This document shows, piece by piece, positions 8,663 to 20,490 of a stretch of 64,000 bases of DNA. This DNA comes from Streptomyces lichenis (GTDB lineage Bacteria > Actinomycetota > Actinomycetes > Streptomycetales > Streptomycetaceae), in NCBI RefSeq assembly GCF_023218175.1, contig NZ_JALPTH010000004.1:248001-312000 (forward strand), written 5' to 3'. A model generated the notes under the pieces. The model was given only the letters and a program-made list of their open reading frames with translations, was not told the DNA's origin and made no database searches. The position numbers were made by a program, and so were the translations under genes. The stretch's first letter is position 1. Each line of letters starts with the position of its first letter.

Positions 8663-10309
8663 ATGTCCGTACGCTCCACCCTCACCGCGGTGTTCACGGC
8701 GGGCGTGACCGCCGCGGCCCTCGTCACCGCCCTGCCCGCCACCCCCGCCGCCGCGCACGACAACGGCGTCGCCCTGACCCCGCCGATGGGCTGGAACAGC
8801 TGGAACAGGTTCGGCTGCGGCATCACCGAGGCGAAGGTCAGGGCCCAGGCCGACGCCATCGCCACCAAGGGGCTGAAGGCGGCCGGATACCAGTACGTCG
8901 TCGTCGACGACTGCTGGATGGCCTCCCAGCGGGACGGAAACGGCAACCTCACCCACGACACCGGCCGCTTCCCCGGCGGCATGAAGGCGCTGGCCGACTA
9001 CGTACACGGCAAGGGCCTGAAGTTCGGGCTGTACCAGTCGCCCACCCAGGGCACCTGTCAGAAACGTCCCGGCTCCTACGGCTACGAGCGGAAGGACGCC
9101 CAGCAGTTCGCCGCCTGGGGCGTCGACTACCTCAAGTACGACTGGTGCCAGACCAGCCCGCAGGAATCGCCCAGGATGTGGGCCGACTTCCCCGGCAAGA
9201 GCGAGAAGGACATAGCCAAGACGCTCTTCACCCGGATGAGCAACGAGCTGAAGGCCACCGACCGCCCCATCGTCTACAGCCTCTCCGCCTGCTGCTCCGC
9301 CGTGGACTTCCCCTCCTGGGCGGGCTCGGTGTCCAACCTCTGGCGCACCTCCACGGACATCGGCGACACCTGGAACCAGATGCTGCGCAACGCCGGCTCA
9401 GCCATCCCGTACTCCGGCGCGGCCAAGCGCGGGGCCTGGAACGACCCCGACATGCTGGAGGTCGGCAACGGCGGCATGACCGACACCGAGTACCGCACCC
9501 ACTTCAGCGTCTGGGCCCAACTCGCCGCCCCGCTGATCGCCGGAAACGACCTCAGCACCACCGACAGCGCCACTCTGGGCATCCTGCGCGACACCGACGT
9601 CATCGCGGTCGACCAGGACTCCCTCGGCTCTCAGGCGACGGCCGTCACCAACACCGCCGACGTGCTCGTCCTCAGCAAGCCCCTCGCCAACGGCGACCGC
9701 TCGATCTCCCTGACCAACAAGGGATCCACAACCGCCACCATCAGCACCACGGCCACCGCCGCCGGGCTGCCCTCCGCCTCCTCGTACAAACTGGCCAACC
9801 TCTGGTCCAAGGCGGTCACCAGCACCAGTGGAACGATCAGCGCCACGCTGCCGGCCCACGGAACCGCCATGTTCCGGGTCGCCCCCGGCACCGGGAGCAC
9901 CGTGGGAGCCACCCGCCCGCTGGTCAGCGCCTCCTCCCTGCGCTGCCTCGACGTGGCCGACCACTCCACCACCCCCGGCGCCAAGGTCGCCATCTGGGAC
10001 TGCAACGGCGGCGGCAACCAGACCACCACGTTCACCGCCGCCGGCGAGCTGCGCCTGAACAACGGGACGCAGTGCCTCGACGTGCCCGGCGGCAGCACCG
10101 GCCCCGGCACCAAGGTCGTCCTGTGGACCTGCAACGGCGGCGAGAACCAGAAGTGGCAGTTCGCCGCCGACGGAACGGTCGTCGGCAAGCAGTCCGGCCT
10201 CTGCCTCGACGTCACCGGCGGAGACAAGCCGGCCGGCAACGTCAACGGCACCGAGCTGGAGATCTGGTCCTGCAACCCCGGCGCCAACCAGAAGTGGCAC
10301 CTGGGCTGA
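8663..10309 (+). CDS. Secreted alpha-galactosidase, GH27, with ricin-type carbohydrate-binding domain
   Basis: A 548-residue secreted enzyme that removes alpha-linked galactose. An N-terminal signal peptide ends near TPAAAHD (residues 1-31). The catalytic (beta/alpha)8 domain opens with LTPPMGWNSWNRFGC. The nucleophile is Asp160 in YLKYDWC and the acid/base is Asp232 in WRTSTDI. A beta-sandwich domain follows. The last ~130 residues form a ricin-B (CBM13) trefoil with repeated CLDV and NQKW motifs. The ATG at 8663 has AAGGAG upstream. With GH35 it could strip both alpha- and beta-galactose from plant or microbial glycans. Confidence 0.94.
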   Translation: MSVRSTLTAVFTAGVTAAALVTALPATPAAAHDNGVALTPPMGWNSWNRFGCGITEAKVRAQADAIATKGLKAAGYQYVVVDDCWMASQRDGNGNLTHDTGRFPGGMKALADYVHGKGLKFGLYQSPTQGTCQKRPGSYGYERKDAQQFAAWGVDYLKYDWCQTSPQESPRMWADFPGKSEKDIAKTLFTRMSNELKATDRPIVYSLSACCSAVDFPSWAGSVSNLWRTSTDIGDTWNQMLRNAGSAIPYSGAAKRGAWNDPDMLEVGNGGMTDTEYRTHFSVWAQLAAPLIAGNDLSTTDSATLGILRDTDVIAVDQDSLGSQATAVTNTADVLVLSKPLANGDRSISLTNKGSTTATISTTATAAGLPSASSYKLANLWSKAVTSTSGTISATLPAHGTAMFRVAPGTGSTVGATRPLVSASSLRCLDVADHSTTPGAKVAIWDCNGGGNQTTTFTAAGELRLNNGTQCLDVPGGSTGPGTKVVLWTCNGGENQKWQFAADGTVVGKQSGLCLDVTGGDKPAGNVNGTELEIWSCNPGANQKWHLG

Positions 10310-10379
10310 CGCTTCCCGGGCCCGGACAGCGCCCCGGACCCCTCCGTTCCGGACAGAAACGACAGAAACAACGGATGGG

Positions 10380-10409
10380 CTGACAGCGCCTCAGAGCCGG
10401 TCCTAGCGT
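10380..10409 (+). promoter_or_regulatory. Leaderless promoter
   Basis: CTGACA (10380-10385), an 18-base spacer and TAGCGT (10404-10409) lie 7 bases before the ATG at 10417, with no ribosome binding site. The start codon would be at or near the transcript 5' end. It separates the next gene from the galactoside operon. Confidence 0.6.
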
Positions 10410-10416
10410 GAGCGCC

Positions 10417-11136
10417 ATGACCGACTCGCACCCCGACGTCCTGTCGCCCCGTGACGAAGCCCGCCTCGAACTCTCCTCGCGGGCCAGAACGGTCGCCGAG
10501 GGAGCGGCGGCCCTGGTCCCGGTCGCCATCGATCCCGAGCCCGGCTCCCTGATCACGGCGGCGGCGGATCTGCTGGCCCGGGCCGAGGAACTGCTGACCG
10601 CCGCGGCGATCGCGGAGCGTGAGCGCGGCCTTTCCCCGGAGCGGATCAAGGAGCTCGCCGGGCACCGGTACTGGGCGCGGGTGGTGCTCGACTGGGCCGA
10701 GGACGGCCGGCGCAACCGCAGTGGCATGCCCGGCCCCGTCCTCGCCGAAAGCCTCGACAAGTGGGTGACCCGGGAGACCGCCGATGCGGCCAGACCGGTC
10801 ACCGACGGGCTGGACGCCACCCGTTTCCCCGGATCGGCACCGTACGAGGCGTACCAGCGTGATCGTGCCAAAGGGCCGTACGCGGCACTCGCCGAGGCCG
10901 TGAAGGAGCGGGGCGAGGCGTGGGAGGCCCTGAACGAGCTGACCGAGGAGGACGACGACGGGAACGGCGAGGACCACCCGGTGAACCTGCGGGTGGTGGC
11001 CTCCTGCCGGCGCCTGGCCTCGGCCTATCGCGAACTGTCCAGCGCCGACCCCGCCTTCGCGTACGAGTACCTGGACGAGGCCGTCTCCTTCGAGCGGACG
11101 GCGGACCGTTTCGCCAAGGAGGGCCCCTTCGCGTAG
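10417..11136 (+). CDS. Uncharacterised cytoplasmic helical protein
   Basis: A 239-residue protein of no family I recognise. It is charged and largely helical, with no signal peptide or membrane segment. Features are an N-terminal DEARLELSSRARTVAEGAAAL helix region, an RYWARVVLDWAEDGRR-like stretch (sequence begins HRYWARVVLDWAEDGRR) and an acidic EEDDDGNGEDH linker near residue 185. The ATG at 10417 is chosen over a GTG at 10408 because the GTG overlaps the TAGCGT promoter box and the spacing fits a leaderless transcript. Codon use matches the neighbours. It is transcribed alone. Confidence 0.7.
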   Translation: MTDSHPDVLSPRDEARLELSSRARTVAEGAAALVPVAIDPEPGSLITAAADLLARAEELLTAAAIAERERGLSPERIKELAGHRYWARVVLDWAEDGRRNRSGMPGPVLAESLDKWVTRETADAARPVTDGLDATRFPGSAPYEAYQRDRAKGPYAALAEAVKERGEAWEALNELTEEDDDGNGEDHPVNLRVVASCRRLASAYRELSSADPAFAYEYLDEAVSFERTADRFAKEGPFA

Positions 11137-11155
11137 CCCGGCCGCGAGCGGCAGG

Positions 11156-11353
11156 TCAGCTCGCGGCGCGGCCGCCGATGCGCAGTTCGACCTCGCCGTC
11201 CAGAGGGCGGAGCTCGCGGACCGTCCAGATCCGGGCGTCGACGGAGGTGCCGGCGGCCGTGGTGTAGGCCGGGACGGCCAGCTGCGCGCCGTCCGGCTCC
11301 GGGACGCGCAGCTCGGTGTCGGTGACCACCCCGTCGGAGAAGCGCAGGTCCAC
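11156..11353 (-). CDS. Small hypothetical protein, possibly with a decayed start
   Basis: From the GTG at 11353 this reads as 65 residues (starting VDLRFSDGVV), but the same frame stays open and protein-like upstream to about 11464 (including FPPHTHLFAGARLRVQALPD) without any ATG, GTG or TTG. In that frame ACG at 11464-11462 overlaps the end of the neighbouring small gene where a start codon would be expected. Either translation begins at the internal GTG or the gene has lost its start. No function is recognisable. Confidence 0.35.
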   Translation of the reverse strand: MDLRFSDGVVTDTELRVPEPDGAQLAVPAYTTAAGTSVDARIWTVRELRPLDGEVELRIGGRAAS

Positions 11354-11453
11354 CTCGATCGGCCGGGGGCGCGCCGCGAAGGCGTCGGGGTCGGGGAGGG
11401 CCTGGACGCGGAGGCGGGCACCCGCGAAGAGGTGGGTGTGCGGGGGAAACGGC

Positions 11454-11657
11454 CTAGCGGTCGTTGACCGCGCGCGGTCCCCGTACCGCCTGGAACAGGC
11501 CCGTCGCCACCAGCGCCCCGCCGACGCACATCAGGACCACCCCGACCTTCGTCAGGGTGACGACGGGTGTCTCCACGCCCTCCGTGAACAGCCGCAGTGC
11601 CAGTCCGGCGGCGAAGGTGGCGACGCCTTCCAGCAGGTTCCTCGGTGCCTTGCCCAT
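11454..11657 (-). CDS. Small membrane protein, DUF5708-like
   Basis: A 67-residue protein with two hydrophobic segments (LLEGVATFAAGLALRLF and KVGVVLMCVGGALVATGLF) separated by a short hydrophilic turn. The pattern resembles the small actinobacterial DUF5708 family, though I assign that from memory of the family's layout. It begins at the ATG at 11657. The next frame downstream may overlap its stop codon. Function unknown. Confidence 0.6.
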   Translation of the reverse strand: MGKAPRNLLEGVATFAAGLALRLFTEGVETPVVTLTKVGVVLMCVGGALVATGLFQAVRGPRAVNDR

Positions 11658-11824
11658 GGTGCGGGGGCCCTCCTCGTGGCATGGGCGCGAGCAGGCGCAG
11701 GCCGCCGCGCACCGTTTCCGGGTCCTGACCAGCGTAGGAACCGGGCGGTGCGGACGGCCTCGTCCGGCGGGACGAACCGGGGTACACCGTTCGGCGGACC
11801 GGGGAGCCGGGGGGCCGCGCGGAA

Positions 11825-12301
11825 TCAGGCGGCCGGGGCCCCGGCCGGGGAGACGCCGAAGATCGAGACGGCCTGGTAGTACGTCCAGGCGGTGGAGTCG
11901 CAGGAGGTCCTGGTCGCACCGGAGTAGCGGGCGCAGACCCGCTTGAGGTCCTCGTGGAAGGCCGAGTCGACGCGGGCCTTGTTGGCTTGGAAGTTCCCGG
12001 CCGCCTTGTGGTTGCGGTAGCCGAAGTCGTGGCGGGCGCAGGCGGTGGAGAAGGGGAAGCCGAACGGGTTGTCGGGGGAGGAGGAGCAGTAGTCCGTGGA
12101 CCAGTCGAATCCGTACGCGGCCCACGCTCCCTGGTTCGCCCGGGCCGCGGCCCAGGCGTTGTGGCTGGCGGCGCTGGTCTGCGTCCAGGAGCTGAGGACC
12201 TGCGGCTTGTCCGCGGGGGCGGCGGACGCGGGACCGGCCAGGAGGAGGAGGGCGGGCAGGCTGAGCGCGGTGGCGAGGGGCAGGGCGAGTCTGGGGCGCA
12301 T
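11825..12301 (-). CDS. Secreted phospholipase A2 (prokaryotic type)
   Basis: A 158-residue secreted protein. The ATG at 12301 has GGAGG upstream and starts a signal peptide ending at GPASAAPA. The mature protein carries the prokaryotic PLA2 signature STACARHDFGYRNH, which contains the catalytic His-Asp pair, plus Cys residues placed as in the Streptomyces violaceoruber enzyme. It would hydrolyse the sn-2 ester of phospholipids outside the cell using calcium. Length is normal for the family. It is a single-gene unit. Confidence 0.88.
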   Translation of the reverse strand: MRPRLALPLATALSLPALLLLAGPASAAPADKPQVLSSWTQTSAASHNAWAAARANQGAWAAYGFDWSTDYCSSSPDNPFGFPFSTACARHDFGYRNHKAAGNFQANKARVDSAFHEDLKRVCARYSGATRTSCDSTAWTYYQAVSIFGVSPAGAPAA

Positions 12302-12491
12302 GCGTGACCTCCGTGCGGTGGGCGAAGGGGGCGGTACGCCGTGGGTTCGCTCCACGACAGCTTCATCCTGACGGTCATGGTCACGACAAGAGCAGTGCTC
12401 GACGGTGAATTGTTGGCGGCGGGTGTGTCATCTTCCGTTGAGGGGGCGGGGGTTGTGTGGAGGGCGGCGGGCGCCCGGTGGGCGGTGTGAC

Positions 12492-12527
12492 GGCGCCCCG
12501 CCTCCCGGGGCCGGGAGACGGGGCGCC
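12492..12527 (-). terminator. Terminator of ohr
   Basis: GGCGCCCCG (12492-12500) pairs with CGGGGCGCC (12519-12527), and an inner CTCCC/GGGAG stem extends the hairpin. It lies about 22 bases past the ohr stop codon on the reverse strand, a normal place for an intrinsic terminator of this GC-rich type. Confidence 0.7.
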
Positions 12528-12548
12528 GCCGGTCAGGCCGGCGGAGGG

Positions 12549-12965
12549 TTACTCGACCACCAGCTCCACCGGGATGTTGCCGCGGGTGGCCTTGGAGTAG
12601 GGGCAGGTGGCGTGGGCCTTCTCCAGGAGGGCCTGGCCGGCCTCGCCCTCCAGGTGGTCGGGGAGCTCGGCGCGCAGGACGACCGCGAGGGAGAAGCCGC
12701 CGTCGGTGGCGTCCTTGCCGATGGAGACCTCGGCCGTGATGGAGACCTCCGAGACGTCGGCCTTCTCCTGGCGGGCGACCAGGCCCAGGGCGCTGGCGAA
12801 GCAGGCGGCGTAACCGGCCGCGAAGAGCTGCTCGGGGTTGGTGCCCTGGTCGTTGCCGCCCATGGCCTTGGGGAAGCCGAGCGGGAGGTCGATCCGGCCG
12901 TCGGAGCTGACGGCCCGGCCCTCGCGGCCGTTGGCGGTGGCGACGGCGGTGTACAGGGCGTCCAT
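12549..12965 (-). CDS. ohr: Organic hydroperoxide resistance protein Ohr
   Basis: A 138-residue OsmC/Ohr-family peroxidase that reduces organic hydroperoxides. Both reactive cysteines are in their conserved contexts: FAAGYAACFASAL (peroxidatic) and TCPYSKATRGNIPV (resolving). It diverges from a MarR-type gene whose product carries the OhrR sensing cysteine, so the pair should form a classical peroxide-induced switch. A second Ohr is encoded at 24274. ATG at 12965. Confidence 0.93.
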   Translation of the reverse strand: MDALYTAVATANGREGRAVSSDGRIDLPLGFPKAMGGNDQGTNPEQLFAAGYAACFASALGLVARQEKADVSEVSITAEVSIGKDATDGGFSLAVVLRAELPDHLEGEAGQALLEKAHATCPYSKATRGNIPVELVVE

Positions 12966-13015
12966 GTCGATCGGTCCTTCCAGTGGCGGATCGGTACGCC
13001 ATCATTTGTAGCGCG

Positions 13016-13041
13016 CAATTCAGTTGTGCGCAACTCAATTG
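13016..13041. promoter_or_regulatory. Putative OhrR operator in the ohr-ohrR divergent promoter
   Basis: A 26-base imperfect palindrome has half-sites CAATTCAGTTGTG and CGCAACTCAATTG, 11 of 13 positions matching. It lies between the divergent starts at 12965 and 13074 and is AT-rich compared with its surroundings. This is what one expects for a MarR-family OhrR dimer site. Binding is inferred. Confidence 0.6.
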
Positions 13042-13073
13042 CTTGTGAGGGGGTGGGCGGTACGCTGGGAGGC

Positions 13074-13565
13074 ATGGAGACCGTCGACACCGCGCCCGCC
13101 GAGGAGGTCCTCCGCCTCGACCACCAGATCTGCTTCTCGCTGCACGCCGCCGCCCGCGCCTTCAACGGCGTGTACCGCACGGCCCTGAAGGACCTCGGAC
13201 TCACCTACCCGCAGTACCTGGTGATGCTGGTCCTCTGGGAGCACGGCGAACTGCCGGTGAAGCGGATCGGCGAGCGGCTGCGGCTGGACTCCGGCACCCT
13301 GTCGCCGCTGCTCAAGCGGCTGGAGGCGACCGGCTGCGTGGAGCGGCGGCGCAGCCCCGAGGACGAGCGGTCGGTCACCGTGCGCCCCACCCCGGCCGGT
13401 GCGGCGCTGCGTGAGCGGGCCCTGGACGTGCCCCGGCGGATCGGCGCCGCGACCGGGATGGAGCTGGCGGAGATCATGGAGCTGCGGGTCCGGCTGGACC
13501 GGCTGACCGAGGCGTTGGACGGCGCCGGGACGGGACTCGCGGCGGAGGAGTGCGTACGCGACTGA
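13074..13565 (+). CDS. ohrR: MarR-family organic peroxide sensor OhrR
   Basis: A 163-residue winged-helix repressor. The N-terminal LDHQICFSLHAAARAF motif contains the cysteine (near residue 23) that is oxidised in OhrR proteins, and the following Y-rich helix matches the peroxide pocket. The DNA-binding wing is RRRSPEDERSVTVRPT. The ATG at 13074 has GGGAGG just upstream and a TACGCT box at 13061-13066. It should repress ohr and itself until oxidised. Confidence 0.88.
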   Translation: METVDTAPAEEVLRLDHQICFSLHAAARAFNGVYRTALKDLGLTYPQYLVMLVLWEHGELPVKRIGERLRLDSGTLSPLLKRLEATGCVERRRSPEDERSVTVRPTPAGAALRERALDVPRRIGAATGMELAEIMELRVRLDRLTEALDGAGTGLAAEECVRD

Positions 13566-13592
13566 GATCCCCGGACGGCCCGCCCCGGGTGG

Positions 13593-14942
13593 TCAGACGA
13601 TGCCCCGGGCCACGCCCAGCTCCACCAGGTCCTGCGGGCGCAGCCGCAGCTGGTCGGCGGTGGCCGGGGCCTGCTCCGGCGGGCGCTTGAGGATGGCCGC
13701 CGCCAGCTCGGGGGCGATGACGGAGAAGTAGCAGTCCCGGGTCACCCAGGTCCGGCCGGGCGCGGCCAGCGCCAGGGCGCCGCCCGAGCCGCCCTCGCCG
13801 ATCACCAGGGTGGTCACCGGCACCCGGGCCTCCGCGATCGCCGCGAACACCTCGGCGATGGCCGGACCCGCGCCCGCCCGCTCCGCCTCGGCGCCGTTCG
13901 CCGCACCCGGGGTGTCGATGAGGGTGAGCAGGGGGAGGGCGAGCCGGTCGGCCAGCCGGATCACCCGGGCCGCGGTGCGGTAGCCGGCGGGAGTGGTGGC
14001 CGTACCGCACTGGGCCGCGTACGCCACCGCCCGGCCGTCCGCCCGCACCCCCACCCCGCAGCTGATCCCCGGGTCCACCCCGCCGCAGCGGTCCCCGGAC
14101 AGCGGCAGCCGGTGGGTGAAGTAGCGGGCGAGATACGCCTCGGCGCGCGGCCGGGCCGGGTCGCGCGCGGCCCGTACCGCGTCCCAGCCGCTCACCGGGG
14201 GCTCCGCCGCCGACAGCCGCTTTGGCACCGGCGCGGGCTCCGGCGGCCCGGCGGAGTCGCGGTGCAGGGCGCCCAGCCAGCGCGCCAGCGTCCCGCGCAG
14301 ACGCCCGGGCGCCACGACCTCGTCCACCTGCCCGGCCGCCCACTGGCCCTCCGCGGTGTACGCCGAGGGGTCCGCCTCCGGCGGGCGCACCCGCGACCCG
14401 GCGAACCCCACCTGCGCCCCGGCCAGCGCCAGCACCACATCCGCGCCCGCGCCGACCGTGGCCCAGCCGCCCCCGGTCGCCGGATCGCGGAGCACGGTGA
14501 GGTGCGGCACGCGGGCCGCCCGCAGCACGGCCGCCGCCCGGGCCACCCGCTGGAGCTGGCCCAGTGCGAGCATGCCCTCCTGCATCCGGCTGCCGCCGGT
14601 CGCCACCAGGGAGACCAGCGGGACGCCCGTGCGGCCCGCCAGCTCGTACGCGGCCTCCAGCCGGTCGCCCGCCCGCTGCCCGAGCGAGCCGCCCAGGAAG
14701 CCGAACTCGAAGACCAGCAGCACACAGCGGTGGCCGCCGACGACGGCCGTCCCGTACCGCACCGACTCCTCCGCACCGGTGCGCTCGGCCGCCCGGGCGC
14801 GGGCCGCGTCATACCCCGACCAGCCCAGCGGGCCGTCCGGGGCGCTGGTACGGGGCGGGGGCCGATGCTCCTCGAACACCTCGGCGACCAGGGCTATCGC
14901 CTCGTGGGAGGTCAGCCGCCCGTCCGGCCGGGAATCAGCCAT
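13593..14942 (-). CDS. Acyl-CoA carboxylase carboxyltransferase, fused beta and alpha halves
   Basis: A 449-residue protein containing two crotonase-like halves. The N-terminal half (RCVLLVFEFGFLGGSLG, GGSRMQEGMLALGQ) resembles AccD but lacks its zinc-finger region. The C-terminal half (LTLIDTPGAANGAEAE, GEGGSGGALALA) resembles AccA. Such fused proteins transfer carboxyl groups between biotin and acyl-CoA. It overlaps the malonyl-CoA synthetase gene by 8 bases, so the two are probably co-translated and act on the same CoA thioester. No biotin carboxylase or carrier gene is adjacent, so partners must come from elsewhere. The exact substrate is unknown. Confidence 0.82.
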   Translation of the reverse strand: MADSRPDGRLTSHEAIALVAEVFEEHRPPPRTSAPDGPLGWSGYDAARARAAERTGAEESVRYGTAVVGGHRCVLLVFEFGFLGGSLGQRAGDRLEAAYELAGRTGVPLVSLVATGGSRMQEGMLALGQLQRVARAAAVLRAARVPHLTVLRDPATGGGWATVGAGADVVLALAGAQVGFAGSRVRPPEADPSAYTAEGQWAAGQVDEVVAPGRLRGTLARWLGALHRDSAGPPEPAPVPKRLSAAEPPVSGWDAVRAARDPARPRAEAYLARYFTHRLPLSGDRCGGVDPGISCGVGVRADGRAVAYAAQCGTATTPAGYRTAARVIRLADRLALPLLTLIDTPGAANGAEAERAGAGPAIAEVFAAIAEARVPVTTLVIGEGGSGGALALAAPGRTWVTRDCYFSVIAPELAAAILKRPPEQAPATADQLRLRPQDLVELGVARGIV

Positions 14943-16407
14943 GGGCCAGCGCCCGCTTCATGATCTTGCCCATGTCGTTGCGGGGCAGGGCGTCCAGATA
15001 GCGCACCGCGCGCGGACGCTTGTGCGGGGCCAGTTCGGCCGCCACCCGGTCGGCCAGCTCCTCCGGGGCGGGCGGGGCGGCCGGGTCCCGGGGAACGATC
15101 CAGGCGACCACCCGTTCCCCCAGATCGGGGTCCGGCTCACCGGTGACGGCCGCCTCGCGGACGCCGGGGTGGGCCAGCAGCACGTTCTCGATCTCCCCGG
15201 CGCCGATCTTGTAGCCACCGCTCTTGATCAGGTCGGTCGCCCGGCGGCCCACGATCCGCAGCGAGCCGCCGGCGTCCCGTACCGCCATGTCCCCGGTGCG
15301 GAACCACTGCCCGTCGAAGGCGGCGGCGGTGGCGTCCGGCCGGTTCAGATAGCCGGTGAAGAGGTTCGGGCCGCGCACCTGGATCTCGCCCACGCTCTCC
15401 CCGTCCTGGGCCGTGAGCTCCGCGCCGCCGTCGTCCACCAGCCGCAGCGCCACTTTGGGCAGCGGAGTCCCGACCGAGCCCGGCCCCGTCGCCTCGGCCC
15501 CGTCCTCCCGGACGCTGGTGATCATCAGCGTCTCCGTCATCCCGTACCGCTCCACCACCCGCCGCCCGGTGGCGGCCGTGATCCGCTGGTGGTCGGGCAG
15601 CGGCAGCGCCGCCGAGCCGGACACCAGCAGCCGCGCCCCGGCCAGCGCCGAGACCAGCGCCGGGTCCTGGTCCAGCGCCTCGGCGATCCGGTGGTACATC
15701 GTCGGCACCCCGAAGAGCAGGGTGCCGCCGCCGGCCAAGGCCTCGGCCACCGCGCCCGTACCGAACGCTCCCAGATGGCGCAGGCTCCCGCCGCGCCGCA
15801 GCGGGCCCAGCACCCCGAGCACCAGTCCGTGCACATGGAACAGCGGCAGGGCGTGCACCAGCACATCCGCCTCCGTCCACCGCCAGGCCTCCGCCACCGC
15901 GTCCAGCGTGGCGGCCAGCGCCCGGCGCGGCAGCACCGCGCCCTTGGGCGGGCCGGTGGTCCCGGAGGTGTAGACGACCAGGGCGGCGGCCTCGGGGGAG
16001 GCCCCGTCCCCGGCGAAGCCGCCGGTGGACGGGGCGTCGCCGGTGAGGGACACATCGAGGCGGGGGAGCGCGGCGAGCGGGGCCGGGAGGGTGTCACCGG
16101 GCGCCGCGAGGACCAGCGCCGGGGCGCTGTCGCTCACGACATGGGCCAGCTCGCGTTCACCGCTGCGCGGGTTGAGCGGTACCGCCGGGACCCCGGCGAG
16201 CAGCGCGGCCACCACCGCCACGGCGGTCTCCGGTGCCGGTGTCGCCCACACCGCGACCCGCCCGGCGCCGCCGAGACCGGCGGCCAGCCCGCCCGCCGCC
16301 GCGCGCAGCCCGCCGTAGGTCAGCGTCCGCTCGCCGAACCGCAGGGCGGGGCGGTCCGCTGACGCCGACCCCTTCTCGGCCGCCGCCAGCTCCGGAAACA
16401 GGATCAC
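14935..16407 (-). CDS. matB: Malonyl-CoA synthetase (MatB-type acyl-CoA ligase)
   Basis: A 490-residue AMP-forming ligase that makes malonyl-CoA (and often methylmalonyl-CoA) from the free diacid, ATP and CoA. It has the P-loop VVYTSGTTGPPKGAVLPRR, the A5 region VERYGMTETLM, the A8 segment RIVGRRATDLIKSGGYKIG and the A10 lysine in NDMGKIMKRALAHG. The sequence closely resembles the MatB I remember from Streptomyces coelicolor. The GTG at 16407 has GGAGG seven bases upstream. It heads a two-gene operon with the fused carboxyltransferase, suggesting malonate assimilation or extender-unit supply. Confidence 0.85.
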   Translation of the reverse strand: MILFPELAAAEKGSASADRPALRFGERTLTYGGLRAAAGGLAAGLGGAGRVAVWATPAPETAVAVVAALLAGVPAVPLNPRSGERELAHVVSDSAPALVLAAPGDTLPAPLAALPRLDVSLTGDAPSTGGFAGDGASPEAAALVVYTSGTTGPPKGAVLPRRALAATLDAVAEAWRWTEADVLVHALPLFHVHGLVLGVLGPLRRGGSLRHLGAFGTGAVAEALAGGGTLLFGVPTMYHRIAEALDQDPALVSALAGARLLVSGSAALPLPDHQRITAATGRRVVERYGMTETLMITSVREDGAEATGPGSVGTPLPKVALRLVDDGGAELTAQDGESVGEIQVRGPNLFTGYLNRPDATAAAFDGQWFRTGDMAVRDAGGSLRIVGRRATDLIKSGGYKIGAGEIENVLLAHPGVREAAVTGEPDPDLGERVVAWIVPRDPAAPPAPEELADRVAAELAPHKRPRAVRYLDALPRNDMGKIMKRALAHG

Positions 16408-16624
16408 TGGTCGTCCTCCTCGTCTCGGATGGCCCCGCGCCGGTCGTGCACGGCCCCTGACCGGCCATTCTCCCCAGAGCCGGGCCCCGGGAAAGCACCT
16501 CCCGGCAGCTGTGGGCAACACCACGGAGGGACGGGCGGACGGCCCCCGGTCGGAGCGCAGGGGAAGGACACGAGGACGGGGGAGAGGTACGAGGGGGAGC
16601 GCCGCCTCCCGCCCGCCCCGGGCC

Positions 16625-19606
<2,982 letters not shown>

Positions 19607-19739
19607 GGTGCGGATCCTCCCGGGAGGGGTGTGTCCTCGCATCGTGCGGGCGCCGCGCACCGCCCGCGCGCCGGGAGAGCTGACGGGGTGACAGAACGGC
19701 GCCGCCCGGGTGACCGGGCCCCCGGCAGCCGCCCTCCGC

Positions 19740-20324
19740 TCACAGCAGCCGCTGGAGCAGCCCCCAGGTGAACTCGGCGGTGCGGCGCTCCCCGCCCGGC
19801 AGGGTGAACGCCAGCCGCCAGCGGGTGGGCGCGCTGCCCTCCAGCGGCCGGGCGGGCGGGAACGCCCGGGCCACCTCGTCCACCGTGCAGCTCCACGGGC
19901 GCAGCTCGCCGGCGGTCCGCGGCTCGGCCGCCGGAGCGCCCGGCGCCCGGACCAGCCAGGCGTTCCACACCTGCCCCTTCCCGGTGGCCAGCACCTCGAA
20001 GCGGAGGTCCGGCCAGAGCGGCACCGGCCAGCACAGCGCCTCGCACTCCAGGTCCCCGAGGGTGCGGGCGGTACGGGACTCGGGCTCGCCCAGCACCCGG
20101 CGGTACCGGTTCAGCTCGCCGGGGCCCCGGGGCGAGCGGACCATCGCCTGCCAGCGCCGGTTGGCCTCCCGCATCTCGGCGAGCGAGGCGCCCAGCGCGC
20201 GGCGGGCGTCCTCCACCAGCCCGGGCTGGAAGTCCGCCATCCGGCGCAGCAGCACCAACTGGAACTCACGCGGCCCGAACGGCGCGGCGGACGGGGGAGG
20301 GGTGGTGGAGCGGGCGGCGGCCAT
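19740..20324 (-). CDS. Uncharacterised cytoplasmic protein
   Basis: A 194-residue protein of unrecognised family. The N-terminal half is helical (FGPREFQLVLLRRMADFQPG, then SLAEMREANRRWQAMV). The C-terminal half alternates beta-type segments (LRFEVLATGKGQVWNAWLV, RWRLAFTLPGGERR). No signal peptide or membrane helix is visible. The start at the ATG at 20324 is preferred; upstream sequence in frame is low-complexity. A CAGGAT box lies 6 bases before it, so it may be leaderless. It diverges from the SCO2400-type gene. Confidence 0.65.
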   Translation of the reverse strand: MAAARSTTPPPSAAPFGPREFQLVLLRRMADFQPGLVEDARRALGASLAEMREANRRWQAMVRSPRGPGELNRYRRVLGEPESRTARTLGDLECEALCWPVPLWPDLRFEVLATGKGQVWNAWLVRAPGAPAAEPRTAGELRPWSCTVDEVARAFPPARPLEGSAPTRWRLAFTLPGGERRTAEFTWGLLQRLL

Positions 20325-20490
20325 GGCCCCATCCTGCCCGCCGGTCCCACCGGTACGCGGGCGCTGCGCCGACCGGCCGGTACGGCCGTTACGGAGCGGT
20401 ACGCGCCCCGAGGTGCCGAACGGCCCGTGCGTACGAGTGCGTACGGATTGGCAGCGATACGCGGCCCCGACATGCCCCCCGACCAGCGCT

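Noticed and set aside
9631..13038. A 1135-codon open frame on the reverse strand
   Set aside because: It runs antisense across the GH27 gene and other well-supported genes, has proline/arginine-rich frame-shifted composition and no domain; it is a by-product of high GC content.
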